The translations under genes were made by a program, and so were the position numbers. DNA of 8,853 bases from Candidatus Sumerlaeota bacterium. Its GTDB lineage: Bacteria > Sumerlaeota > Sumerlaeia > MWCT01 > JAGHBZ01. Where the stretch lies: the NCBI GenBank assembly GCA_021160705.1, contig JAGHBZ010000090.1, positions 1 to 8,853 of the forward strand, read 5' to 3'. The notes below the pieces were generated by a model. The model searched no databases, was not told the DNA's origin, and was given only the letters and a program-made list of their open reading frames with translations. Shown piece by piece: positions 1-7,116 of this stretch (within the stretch, counting starts at the first letter, position 1; each line of letters begins with the position of its first letter).

Positions 1-815
1 GAGTATAGGGCTTTCAGAATAATGGATTCAAATTCATCGTATAATTGTGGGAACTGGCGTCTGATAGAAGGAGGAATTGTATCAAGAAGTGGTGATTTAG
101 TATTGATTTCTTTTTTATACCCAAAGTATGTGTCGCTGGTAAGTAATGCGCCCATAATTGTTCCCCAGCCGGAGAGGTCGGCACGCTTTAATTTTTCCAG
201 GTCTACCATTTGCCTCAGACCGGTGTCGGCTTGCTCAAAGATACGATTCAGGCGTTCTGGGAGGCTGGTTCGGAGGAGTGTTATCCATTTCTCATCTGTA
301 AATGAGAAACAACCCGGACTCAGGTTGCCATGATACAAACCTTGCTGGTGAAGATAACATAGTACTGAGGCTATCTGGAGGGCGATTTCAATAGCCTGTT
401 TGAGGTCAGGGGTTTTCTTTTCCCTGATGAACGAGTCCAGACCAACTCCGCGAGGTGCAAGCCAGATAAATACCACTCGTTTTTCTTCAGCCCAGCCATC
501 AATAGGTTGTGGAAGATTAGGATGTTGAAGAGCACTCCAGCGTTTTATTTCCCGCTCACAATCTTTCAGGCTTTCCGCTGAGTCGGAATAGTACAATTGG
601 AGCTGGTTAAAAATCACAGGGCGCTCAAAATCGCGCTGGACCGCCTCGAAACACGAGTAGCGTTCCAGTGAAAATATTGTGCGTAGAATATGATATTTTG
701 CAGATTGCTCGTTCACAATCCTGAAGATGTTACCAGAGATTTGTTTGTTACTTAACAAGTCATAATGATACACTATGAATAGGTGCTTTGCCAAGTGTGT
801 TATTGTCTTTTTCAA
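1..815 (-). CDS. PknB-like Ser/Thr pseudokinase, N-terminal part (runs off left edge)
   Basis: The 271 visible residues follow the bacterial Hanks-type kinase fold. The N-lobe begins at YHILRTIF (41-48) and continues through EREIKRWSALQHPNL (87-101), where E89 is the helix-C glutamate. The C-lobe contains LHQQGLYHGNLSP (155-167) and ADLSGWGTIMGALLT (212-226). The catalytic motifs are gone: FSLERYS (48-54) replaces the glycine-rich loop, N70 replaces the VAIK lysine, H162-G163-N164 replaces HRD, S166 and C169 replace the catalytic-loop Lys and Asn, and no DFG is visible before 185. I infer a non-phosphorylating scaffold or sensor. There is no in-frame ATG before codon 203. TTG at 815-813 is chosen because GGAGAG lies 8 nt upstream; the frame is open back to about 890. 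Residues 1-40 have no kinase counterpart. The gene is divergent from the operon at 1105. The fold is quite certain and the start is moderately certain. Confidence 0.75.
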   Translation of the reverse strand, partial: MKKTITHLAKHLFIVYHYDLLSNKQISGNIFRIVNEQSAKYHILRTIFSLERYSCFEAVQRDFERPVIFNQLQLYYSDSAESLKDCEREIKRWSALQHPNLPQPIDGWAEEKRVVFIWLAPRGVGLDSFIREKKTPDLKQAIEIALQIASVLCYLHQQGLYHGNLSPGCFSFTDEKWITLLRTSLPERLNRIFEQADTGLRQMVDLEKLKRADLSGWGTIMGALLTSDTYFGYKKEINTKSPLLDTIPPSIRRQFPQLYDEFESIILKALY

Positions 816-823
816 AAAAATAA

Positions 824-829
824 CTCTCC
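824..829 (-). promoter_or_regulatory. Ribosome binding site of the pseudokinase (supports a TTG start)
   Basis: Read on the minus strand, GGAGAG stands 8 nt before TTG at 815-813. This is the only good site near the 5' end of this reading frame, so it decides the non-ATG start. No convincing minus-strand promoter was found further upstream. Confidence 0.55.
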
Positions 830-861
830 AGAGTTCTGGATGTTTAATCTGTAAAAAGCTT

Positions 862-876
862 ATATCAATCTGATAT
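862..876. promoter_or_regulatory. Operator-like dyad beside the operon promoter
   Basis: ATATCA and TGATAT form a perfect 6-bp inverted repeat around a 3-bp centre. The repeat ends one base before the -35 box of the rightward promoter, in the region shared by the two divergent genes. A position between divergent genes is typical of a regulator site. No regulator gene is in the window, so the assignment is inferred from position and symmetry only. Confidence 0.35.
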
Positions 877-877
877 G

Positions 878-907
878 TTGACTTGTGGAGTCAGGCACAA
901 TTAAAAT
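878..907 (+). promoter_or_regulatory. Sigma70-like promoter for the three-gene operon
   Basis: TTGACT at 878-883 (-35) and TAAAAT at 902-907 (-10) are separated by 18 bp. Each box differs from consensus at one base. Transcription would start near 914, leaving about 190 nt of leader before the DnaE-like gene. A second small dyad, TGACT-N5-AGTCA at 879-893, overlaps the -35 box and spacer and could be bound by a regulator. Confidence 0.6.
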
Positions 908-1084
908 TTACCGAAATAATCGTGGTCGCATACCGAAGATAAAAGCTGAGAATATTGTGGGGTAGCCACTACGCTTATATGTCGGAAAGATTGACGAGGA
1001 GTGTTGATGGTATTACTCTGAGCACACATAAGCGGGGTTAGAGATGTAGCTTAATGGTTTCCGGCAGGTAGCAGGTTAGCAAAA

Positions 1085-1089
1085 GGGAG
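1085..1089 (+). promoter_or_regulatory. Weakly spaced ribosome binding site of the DnaE-like gene
   Basis: GGGAG lies 15 nt before ATG at 1105, longer than the usual 5-9 nt. An in-frame stop at 1090-1092 prevents an upstream start, and the ATG at 1092 is in another frame that stops after 14 codons. Initiation at 1105 is therefore well bounded but may be inefficient. Confidence 0.35.
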
Positions 1090-1104
1090 TGATGTATAAC
1101 AATA

Positions 1105-4100
1105 ATGACAGCTTTTGTCCATTTACATACACATAGCTGGTATAGTGAGGATGGTGTATCGTCTGTGCAGGGACTGGTGAGTCGAGCCGTAGAATTAGGT
1201 ATGCCAGCACTGGCAATAACTGACCATAATTCTATTGCTGGGGTAGAGGAGTTGTATAAATTTTGCGCGCTTGAGGGGATAAAACCCATCATTGGTGTGG
1301 AGCTTCAGGTTCTTCCTTTTGTGCTCAGAGACATAGAAAATCCATCTATAATTTTGCTTGCGGAACAGGAGACGGGCTATAGAAATCTGTGCAGGTTACT
1401 TAGCGTTGAGCAGGTGACAAGAGAAGAGCTGGCAGAATTCAGTCAGGGTCTTATAGCGTTAATCGGTGGTACGAAAAACGAGCTTTTTCACGCGGTTGCC
1501 TCTGGAGATAAGGATGATGTGGAGTCATACTTAAATGGAATTGTCTCCATATTTGGACTAAGAAATGTATATATTGAGCTTCAGCCAACTCAAGATGTAC
1601 TACATCAAAGAAACAATCTCCGATTACTAAGATTGGCAGAGTACCTGAACATCCCGGTTGTTGCTACAAATAACGTTCATTATATCTATCCTGAAGAGGA
1701 TATTTGCCACAGGTTTTTACTCAGAGAATCTGTGGATATTAGCAGGGCTGCAGAAGATTATCTGAAAGAGTGCGTGAATAATACTACGCGTCATTTAGCG
1801 AGTGGAGAGGAGATGAGTGGATATTTTTCAAACGTGCCTGAAGCCCTGCAAAACTCCCTCAAGATAGCGGAGCGATGCCAGCTTCTTCTGAGTGAATTGA
1901 GTGGCAAACCTCGTCTTTATAGCTATGAGCGCGGTAGAGACCCGGAGTCATTTCTCTGGGATTTAGTCTCGCAACAGGCTAAAGAACACTACGGAACGCT
2001 CAGCTCTGAAGTTAAGGAAAGAGTCAATGAGGAGTTTAATTATATTCTTCAGGAGGGCTTATCAGAGTTTTTAATTTTTCTATATTACCTGAGGCGGTGG
2101 ACAAAGGAAAATAATCTTTATGTGACCATTCGTACTGGTTCTATCCTCTCAAGTGTGATTGCCTATGTATTGGGGATAATAGATATTGACCCGATAAAAT
2201 TTCAGTTTCGGTTTTCAGGCTTAAAACAGAAGAAAGACCAATTTGCAGAAGTGACACTGGATATATCAACGCAGGATTATTTACCGCTTCTTCATTATTT
2301 GCAAGTAACCTACGGTTCGGAACATATTGCGGGGACAGGTAAATTTTCTTACTGGCATAAAGGAGCTTTACTGCTTGAGTTATGTCAATGGGCACGGCTG
2401 ACTCCAGTGAGTCTTACACGTTCTTTGAGTGAAGGCGACGTGAAGAGTAAAACCGATAGGACGCTCTCAGATTGTCTTAAGCGTTCAGTTGATGCCAGTA
2501 TGCGTATTTGTGATGTGGAATTCCTTAAGCTTATGGTGAATACATTAGGTAAACGTCCGCGTCGGTTTGAGCCAGAACGAGGCGGAGTCGCCATAGCGTC
2601 GCAACGTATTAATTCTCTGGTGCCGGTGGAGAACCGAGCAGGCGAATTTTTACCCCTGGCGACAGTGACTAAAGGATGGCTGGATAAATTACGCCTTATC
2701 AGAATCCAGTTTTCTCATAGCACTGTGATGAATATTATAAGAGATACGATGAGTATGATTACGGAGCAAGAAAATGTAGTTCGTATTCCGGATAATTGTT
2801 ACGAAGATGACGGTGTGTATCGTTTTCTCTCCACAGGCAAAACCACGGGCATTCCTTTTTTTGATGGTGTTACTGCGCGGTCGCTGCTCCGACGGCAACA
2901 ACCGAAAGATATATTTCAGCTGGTTCGGACGAGAGCACTTTTACGGGAACAGAAATATACACCTCGCAAGGAATCCAATACACATCAGGAGGAAGAGAAG
3001 ACTACCTCTATTTATAGCATAGTGGCAGATTGTTATCTTGCGTGTGTGTGTGCATATCTAATGACAAAATTTTCTGATTATTATCTTGGGGCAGTTATAA
3101 AAAACTACTCCAGATGGCGACATAGGCTCCAATTATTGCTGAGAGGTCTTCGCTATGAAGGAATAAATATTCTTCCTCCTGATGTTAATCTCAGCGAATT
3201 TGACTTTGTAAGAGAAGAGAAAGGACTAAGAGCGGGGCTGAGGATAATAAAAGGAATTGGAGAGAAGGTCTATGCGGAGATTGAACGAGTGCGACGAGGC
3301 GGTGCTTTTAATGACCTGGTAGACCTTTGTCGGAGGACTGACTCACGTCTTGTGAATCATCGGATTGTGGCAAACTTAATCAAGAGCGGTGCACTGGATT
3401 CACTTGGAAAGAAACGCTCTGAAATGCTGGCTTTACTGGATAAAGCGGTCTCGTTAGCACGTCAACGTAATGAACAGAATACGCAAAAGATGTCGCCTGA
3501 TTTTTTTGATATAACTCTTGAAGAGGTGTCAGAACAGCGGGAGATGGACTTCTCATTCCAGATGGAGCTCTCCGAGTTACCACTACGGCAGATTCTTGAA
3601 TATGAGAAACAAGCCACAGGGATTATTTTTAGTGGGTATGGATTTGAGCCATACGAGGAGCTATTAGATAAAATGAATGTAAGACCACTCTGGCGATTGA
3701 CACCAAAGCTGTTGAACAAGGAAGTGCATTTTGCTGGTTTAGTTGATGACGTAGAGCGGAACAGCGGTGTTTTATGCAAGCCTGACATTGCGGCTGTAAT
3801 AGGAGTAAATGGTTTTTTGGTAGTTATTCCTCGTCGGATTTATGGACGCTCCAGACGTGCTCTAATGAGCGATGAACCTGTATTAATTGGTGGTAAGGTT
3901 CTCAAAGAAGATGGAGAGTTGTTTGTCCGTGCGAGTTATCTCTATTCACTCAAGGAAGTTGAATTTAAGGCTCTTAATACCTTAGAGGTCGAAATTGATA
4001 TGCTTGGTGAAAATCAAAATACCCTGAAGCTCATTTATCAGATTATGAAACTCTATCCGGGTGCTACCAGAGTGCGGGTCAGGAATTTTGATGTTAAGAG

Positions 4101-4278
4101 GCGAGCACGATTGTTGCGTCGGATAGATGAGAGAGGGATAATATTTTGTCCACCCGTTTATTTCAAGTTGGTAAAATTACTGCCAGAACGTGCCATAAGA
4201 CCCATTATTAAAAAAGAGAAGAGCCCGCCTACATTATTAGAGAGGAAAAAAGGTGAACGTACTCTTCCTATATTTTGA
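1105..4278 (+). CDS. DnaE-like protein, polymerase site degenerate (pseudo-polymerase)
   Basis: This is a homologue of the DNA polymerase III alpha subunit, 1057 residues against about 1160 for E. coli DnaE. Domains in order: PHP (1-205; HLHTH 6-10, TDH 39-41, GVE 64-66, NVHY 190-193); palm with TGS...SVIAYVLGI (344-358); KTTG (579-582); helix-hairpin-helix region (LPPDVN 690-695, KGIGEKV 716-722, SGALDSLG 761-768); OB fold (about 872-950); C-terminal domain (about 958-1030). Aligned by eye to E. coli, D401 becomes E382, D403 becomes T384 and D555 becomes Q535. The GPGRGS motif becomes TIRTGS. Most of the fingers, including the AMGKK motif, is missing between about 614 and 636. I infer no polymerisation; DNA or protein binding may remain. 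PHP ligands are partly lost (S81, N190). ATG at 1105 is the first start after an in-frame stop at 1090. It is the first gene of the operon. Confidence 0.88.
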   Translation: MTAFVHLHTHSWYSEDGVSSVQGLVSRAVELGMPALAITDHNSIAGVEELYKFCALEGIKPIIGVELQVLPFVLRDIENPSIILLAEQETGYRNLCRLLSVEQVTREELAEFSQGLIALIGGTKNELFHAVASGDKDDVESYLNGIVSIFGLRNVYIELQPTQDVLHQRNNLRLLRLAEYLNIPVVATNNVHYIYPEEDICHRFLLRESVDISRAAEDYLKECVNNTTRHLASGEEMSGYFSNVPEALQNSLKIAERCQLLLSELSGKPRLYSYERGRDPESFLWDLVSQQAKEHYGTLSSEVKERVNEEFNYILQEGLSEFLIFLYYLRRWTKENNLYVTIRTGSILSSVIAYVLGIIDIDPIKFQFRFSGLKQKKDQFAEVTLDISTQDYLPLLHYLQVTYGSEHIAGTGKFSYWHKGALLLELCQWARLTPVSLTRSLSEGDVKSKTDRTLSDCLKRSVDASMRICDVEFLKLMVNTLGKRPRRFEPERGGVAIASQRINSLVPVENRAGEFLPLATVTKGWLDKLRLIRIQFSHSTVMNIIRDTMSMITEQENVVRIPDNCYEDDGVYRFLSTGKTTGIPFFDGVTARSLLRRQQPKDIFQLVRTRALLREQKYTPRKESNTHQEEEKTTSIYSIVADCYLACVCAYLMTKFSDYYLGAVIKNYSRWRHRLQLLLRGLRYEGINILPPDVNLSEFDFVREEKGLRAGLRIIKGIGEKVYAEIERVRRGGAFNDLVDLCRRTDSRLVNHRIVANLIKSGALDSLGKKRSEMLALLDKAVSLARQRNEQNTQKMSPDFFDITLEEVSEQREMDFSFQMELSELPLRQILEYEKQATGIIFSGYGFEPYEELLDKMNVRPLWRLTPKLLNKEVHFAGLVDDVERNSGVLCKPDIAAVIGVNGFLVVIPRRIYGRSRRALMSDEPVLIGGKVLKEDGELFVRASYLYSLKEVEFKALNTLEVEIDMLGENQNTLKLIYQIMKLYPGATRVRVRNFDVKRRARLLRRIDERGIIFCPPVYFKLVKLLPERAIRPIIKKEKSPPTLLERKKGERTLPIF
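4241..4246 (+). promoter_or_regulatory. Ribosome binding site inside the DnaE-like gene, fixing a GTG start
   Basis: AGAGGA stands 6 nt before GTG at 4253-4255 and lies within the last codons of the preceding gene. It supports the GTG start, which gives a normal B12-domain N-terminus (MNVLFLYFEL). Confidence 0.6.
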
Positions 4279-6349
4279 GCTACGCAAAGAAATAGTTGAT
4301 TCAAATTTACTGGAGATAGGTATTAGCTCTGCACTGCTAAAGCAAAATAACCACTCAGTCTCAATGCTTTATTTGAAGACCATTCCTGGGCCAGATGAAC
4401 TGGCAGAGTACCTGAAAAAGTATAGTCCGCACCTGATTGTACCTTTTCTGGATTATGACCAGTTAAGTTTTATCAGTCCACTGCTGGAGCAGGTGAAGGG
4501 TTTTTGTTCGACAGCCATAGTATGCTGTGTAGGACCGCTCTGTACTGCTATGCCAGACACAGTAATTGCACATCCTTCGGTGGAGATGATTATTGGTGGT
4601 GAATTTGAAATAGCACTGTTAGAGGTAGCAGAGGCGCTTGAGCGAAACAAAGGACTGCGGAACATTCGCAATACCTGGCTTAAGGAAGCAAAAGAAATCG
4701 CTAAAACACCTCTGCGAGAACCTATAAGTAAACTTGACGCACTGCCTTATGCAGACCGCACGATTTATGACCACAACCAGCTTGTTGAGTATCGCGAGGG
4801 TAGGGTAGTGGTCTCTGCGAGTCGGGGTTGTCCGTATAAATGTGAGTTTTGTTCGGTAACGCCACTAAGCTCTGTATATCAGACCAAAGGGGTGTTTTAT
4901 CGGGTTCGGTCGCCATTGCATATTGTTGGAGAGATAAAAAAAATAGCCAAAACAGTAAAAATAGACCGAGTTGTGTTCTGCGATGAAGAATTCCCACTGG
5001 ATATAGACTGGCTGAAGGAATTCAGAGAAAAATATACCACATTTTCCCCATATCCTTTTTCCATAACAGCGTCAGTTGAACGATTGAGTTTGCCGGGTGT
5101 AATTGACATTTTAAAAGAATCCGGATGCGAAGAAGTGAGGTTGGGAGTGGAGACAGGGAATCAAACATTTCGGCGACGAGTAGCCGGGCGAAATCTCAGC
5201 AATGAGCAGATTCTGCGACTTGCCACAAAACTTCGGGAGCGGGAGATAAAGATTAGTACAACGAATATGGTAGGATTACCGCTTGAGACACCAGAACTTA
5301 CTCAGGAGACACTTGAGTTAAATAAGAAACTTAAGCCAGATAAAATTTATGTTAAGACATATTATCCAGCGCCGGGGACTTCTCTTTATCAGTACTGCCG
5401 ACAAAAAGGGTATATCAAGTCAATGGAATTACCACCACGTCCCTATGAGTCAGTTTTGGCTCTGCCGTTTATGACACCAGAGGATATAAAAAAGGCTTAT
5501 GAACGACTGCATTTACTTGATTGTGTAATTCGCTCAAGGCGGTGGCGTGAGAATGCAGTAGGGTATTTTGACTTTGCGGCTGCGTTTGAGAATGCGATAA
5601 TAGATGCTGACTCCTCTGCTGAAGTTTCTCTTGAAGAGGTTACCATTGACGAGAAAAGACTTCCGGCAATTTGCCAGAACCCTGGAACAAAGGTTATCTT
5701 TGATTGTGATATTCGTTCTCCAGGATTTCTTCAGGTATTCGTTGGGGTGAAAAAAATCCCGGTAGGAGATTTTATTACTTTTTCTCCGCTTACTTTTACG
5801 ATAGAACTTCACAGGAGAGGGAAGAAAGATGTCCTCTTTCAGCGAGTACTTAAACCAAATGAGGACACCAATCGGAGCTGGCGAAAATATTATGTCCCTT
5901 TGTTTGACATACACCCGGGGAAAGGGAGATTGGTGTTTTCAATTTCCGCAAATACTTCTTTGAACTCAGGATATATCTACGGGGTCTGGGGAGTGCCGGC
6001 ATTGACGGATAAACTTCTTGAAGCGGATGGAAAATTTGAGATTATCAAAGAAAAAGACCTTGAGGGAGAACGAACATTGAGGGAAAAACTTGAAGAAAAA
6101 GAAGAGATGTGTACACGACTAAAGAGACAACTTCAAGAGCTGGAAGGACAACACTCGAAATTGCAACAGGATTTTGATACACTTAAGAGACGCATAACTC
6201 AACTACAATTAGAATTGATGGAAAAAGACAAAGCTATTGGAATTTATAGAAAATCGATTGAGGAGCTTGAGAAAATCCGTGAGGCGTATGAAAGTTCATT
6301 GAGTACGAGAATGAAAAAGTTTATCAAAAAGAAAACCAGCAAAAAGTGA
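4253..6349 (+). CDS. Radical SAM protein with B12-binding-like N-terminus, beta-sandwich and coiled coil
   Basis: The protein has 698 residues. Residues 1-145 resemble the B12-binding Rossmann domain of class B radical SAM enzymes (IGGEFEIALLEVAEAL, 114-129). Residues 185-400 form the radical SAM barrel, with the [4Fe-4S] motif C193-PYK-C197-EF-C200, VVFCDEEF (240-247), GVETG (298-302) and GLPLET (341-346). Residues 478-585 look like a jelly-roll beta-sandwich ending in GVWGVPAL (577-584). Residues 600-682 form a charged coiled coil, followed by a Lys-rich tail (MKKFIKKKTSKK). Family members do radical methylation, cyclisation or sulfur insertion; the substrate here is unknown. The extra domains suggest a glycan- or complex-bound role, which is inference. 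GTG at 4253 is the start, with AGAGGA 6 nt upstream. It overlaps the DnaE-like gene by 26 nt, so it is co-transcribed and probably coupled. The fold is certain and the reaction unknown. Confidence 0.87.
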   Translation: MNVLFLYFELRKEIVDSNLLEIGISSALLKQNNHSVSMLYLKTIPGPDELAEYLKKYSPHLIVPFLDYDQLSFISPLLEQVKGFCSTAIVCCVGPLCTAMPDTVIAHPSVEMIIGGEFEIALLEVAEALERNKGLRNIRNTWLKEAKEIAKTPLREPISKLDALPYADRTIYDHNQLVEYREGRVVVSASRGCPYKCEFCSVTPLSSVYQTKGVFYRVRSPLHIVGEIKKIAKTVKIDRVVFCDEEFPLDIDWLKEFREKYTTFSPYPFSITASVERLSLPGVIDILKESGCEEVRLGVETGNQTFRRRVAGRNLSNEQILRLATKLREREIKISTTNMVGLPLETPELTQETLELNKKLKPDKIYVKTYYPAPGTSLYQYCRQKGYIKSMELPPRPYESVLALPFMTPEDIKKAYERLHLLDCVIRSRRWRENAVGYFDFAAAFENAIIDADSSAEVSLEEVTIDEKRLPAICQNPGTKVIFDCDIRSPGFLQVFVGVKKIPVGDFITFSPLTFTIELHRRGKKDVLFQRVLKPNEDTNRSWRKYYVPLFDIHPGKGRLVFSISANTSLNSGYIYGVWGVPALTDKLLEADGKFEIIKEKDLEGERTLREKLEEKEEMCTRLKRQLQELEGQHSKLQQDFDTLKRRITQLQLELMEKDKAIGIYRKSIEELEKIREAYESSLSTRMKKFIKKKTSKK

Positions 6350-7116
6350 ATGGGGTAAAAATAAAAGCAGAGCAAATCTCTAAACGCAAAGTCCTGATTG
6401 ACAGGAACAGTTCTACCCGAAGAGAGATTGAGGTACTCCGGGATATTAGTTTTGAAGTTAAAGAGAAGAGTTGTTTTGCGGTGATTGGACCCTCAGGGGC
6501 GGGTAAGTCTACTCTGTTGCGTATGCTAAATCGTCTGGAAGACCCTACTACGGGCAGGATTCTACTTGATGGACAGGACATTACCCGGATGAACGTTATA
6601 GAAGTGCGGCGACGAGTTGGGTTTGTGTCGCAGACGCCTGTTGTGTTTTCCGGGACTGTGGAAGACAATTTATTACTCCCGCTAAGATTGCACAAACGGG
6701 TTGTTAAGAATGTTGGGCAAAAAATCCGTACGTTATGCGAGGTTGTAGGGCTGGAGAATGACCTGCTCTCGCGTAATGCAGAGCAACTTTCCGTGGGGCA
6801 GAAACAACGTATGGCGATTGTACGCTCATTGATGTTAGAACCAGAAGTGATATTATTAGACGAGCCGACTGCGAACCTTGACTCCATCTCAGCTTATAAT
6901 TTTCTGGGAAAAGTGAAAGACGTAAATCGCCACCTGGGACTGACAATAATAATCGTTACACACCAGATGCGTTATGTAAAATTGCTTGCTGATGAAGTAA
7001 TGGTGATAAAAGATGGCTGTGCAGTGGAACAGGGAACCGTAGAACAAATCTTTACCTCCCCGAGTCATCCCATCACCCGATTATTGCTTGAGGAGGGTAT
7101 GAAGTCCTCTGAATAG
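6346..7116 (+). CDS. ABC transporter-type ATPase subunit
   Basis: This is a complete 256-residue ABC ATPase. Walker A is GPSGAGKST (48-56), the Q-loop is Q96 in FVSQTPVVF, the signature is LSVGQKQR (148-155; usual form LSGGQ), Walker B with D-loop is VILLDEPTANLD (168-179), and the switch histidine is H206. All ATP-hydrolysis residues are present. The text (MLNRLEDPTTGRILLDG; VFSGTVEDNLLLPL) is closest to the PstB and YbbL/FetA groups, which act with separate membrane permeases at the inner membrane. No permease is visible nearby and this protein has no membrane segment. The GTG start at 6346 overlaps the radical SAM stop by 4 nt (GTGA). There is no clear Shine-Dalgarno, so translation probably depends on coupling. 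It is the last gene of the operon. The fold is certain; transport substrate and partner are unknown. Confidence 0.9.
   Translation: MNGVKIKAEQISKRKVLIDRNSSTRREIEVLRDISFEVKEKSCFAVIGPSGAGKSTLLRMLNRLEDPTTGRILLDGQDITRMNVIEVRRRVGFVSQTPVVFSGTVEDNLLLPLRLHKRVVKNVGQKIRTLCEVVGLENDLLSRNAEQLSVGQKQRMAIVRSLMLEPEVILLDEPTANLDSISAYNFLGKVKDVNRHLGLTIIIVTHQMRYVKLLADEVMVIKDGCAVEQGTVEQIFTSPSHPITRLLLEEGMKSSE

Larger units (their letters stand above)
816..1104. other. Divergent intergenic region with long operon leader
   Basis: This stretch holds the promoter and dyads described separately, and a predicted leader from about 914 to 1104. Inside the leader, a GAGGAG at 996-1001 stands 5 nt before an ATG at 1007 that opens a four-codon frame (Met-Val-Leu-Leu, stop at 1019-1021). 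This could be a leader peptide or chance. Weak small hairpins are possible, for example GTAG-CCA-CTAC near 963-973. I recognise no riboswitch. A tRNA A-box-like string at 1047-1057 does not extend into a tRNA. Confidence 0.4.

Noticed and set aside
22..333. Open plus-strand frame of 103 codons.
   Set aside because: It is antisense to the well-supported pseudokinase frame and shows no motif; its sequence looks like a shadow of that frame.
1041..1090. tRNA-like string (TAGCTTAATGG at 1047-1057 resembles a D-arm/A-box).
   Set aside because: No anticodon arm, T-arm or acceptor pairing can be built around it, and the gene start follows at 1105.
1105..4278. Annotation as an active DNA polymerase III alpha subunit (dnaE).
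   Set aside because: Overall homology is clear, but the catalytic aspartates and fingers are missing, so the gene symbol and activity were not assigned.
5534..5914. Minus-strand open frame of 126 codons inside the radical SAM gene.
   Set aside because: It has no recognisable domain and is fully inside a confident plus-strand gene.
6324..6887. Minus-strand open frame of 187 codons opposite the ABC ATPase.
   Set aside because: It is Ser/Arg-rich, with composition typical of an antisense shadow; the plus strand carries complete ABC motifs.
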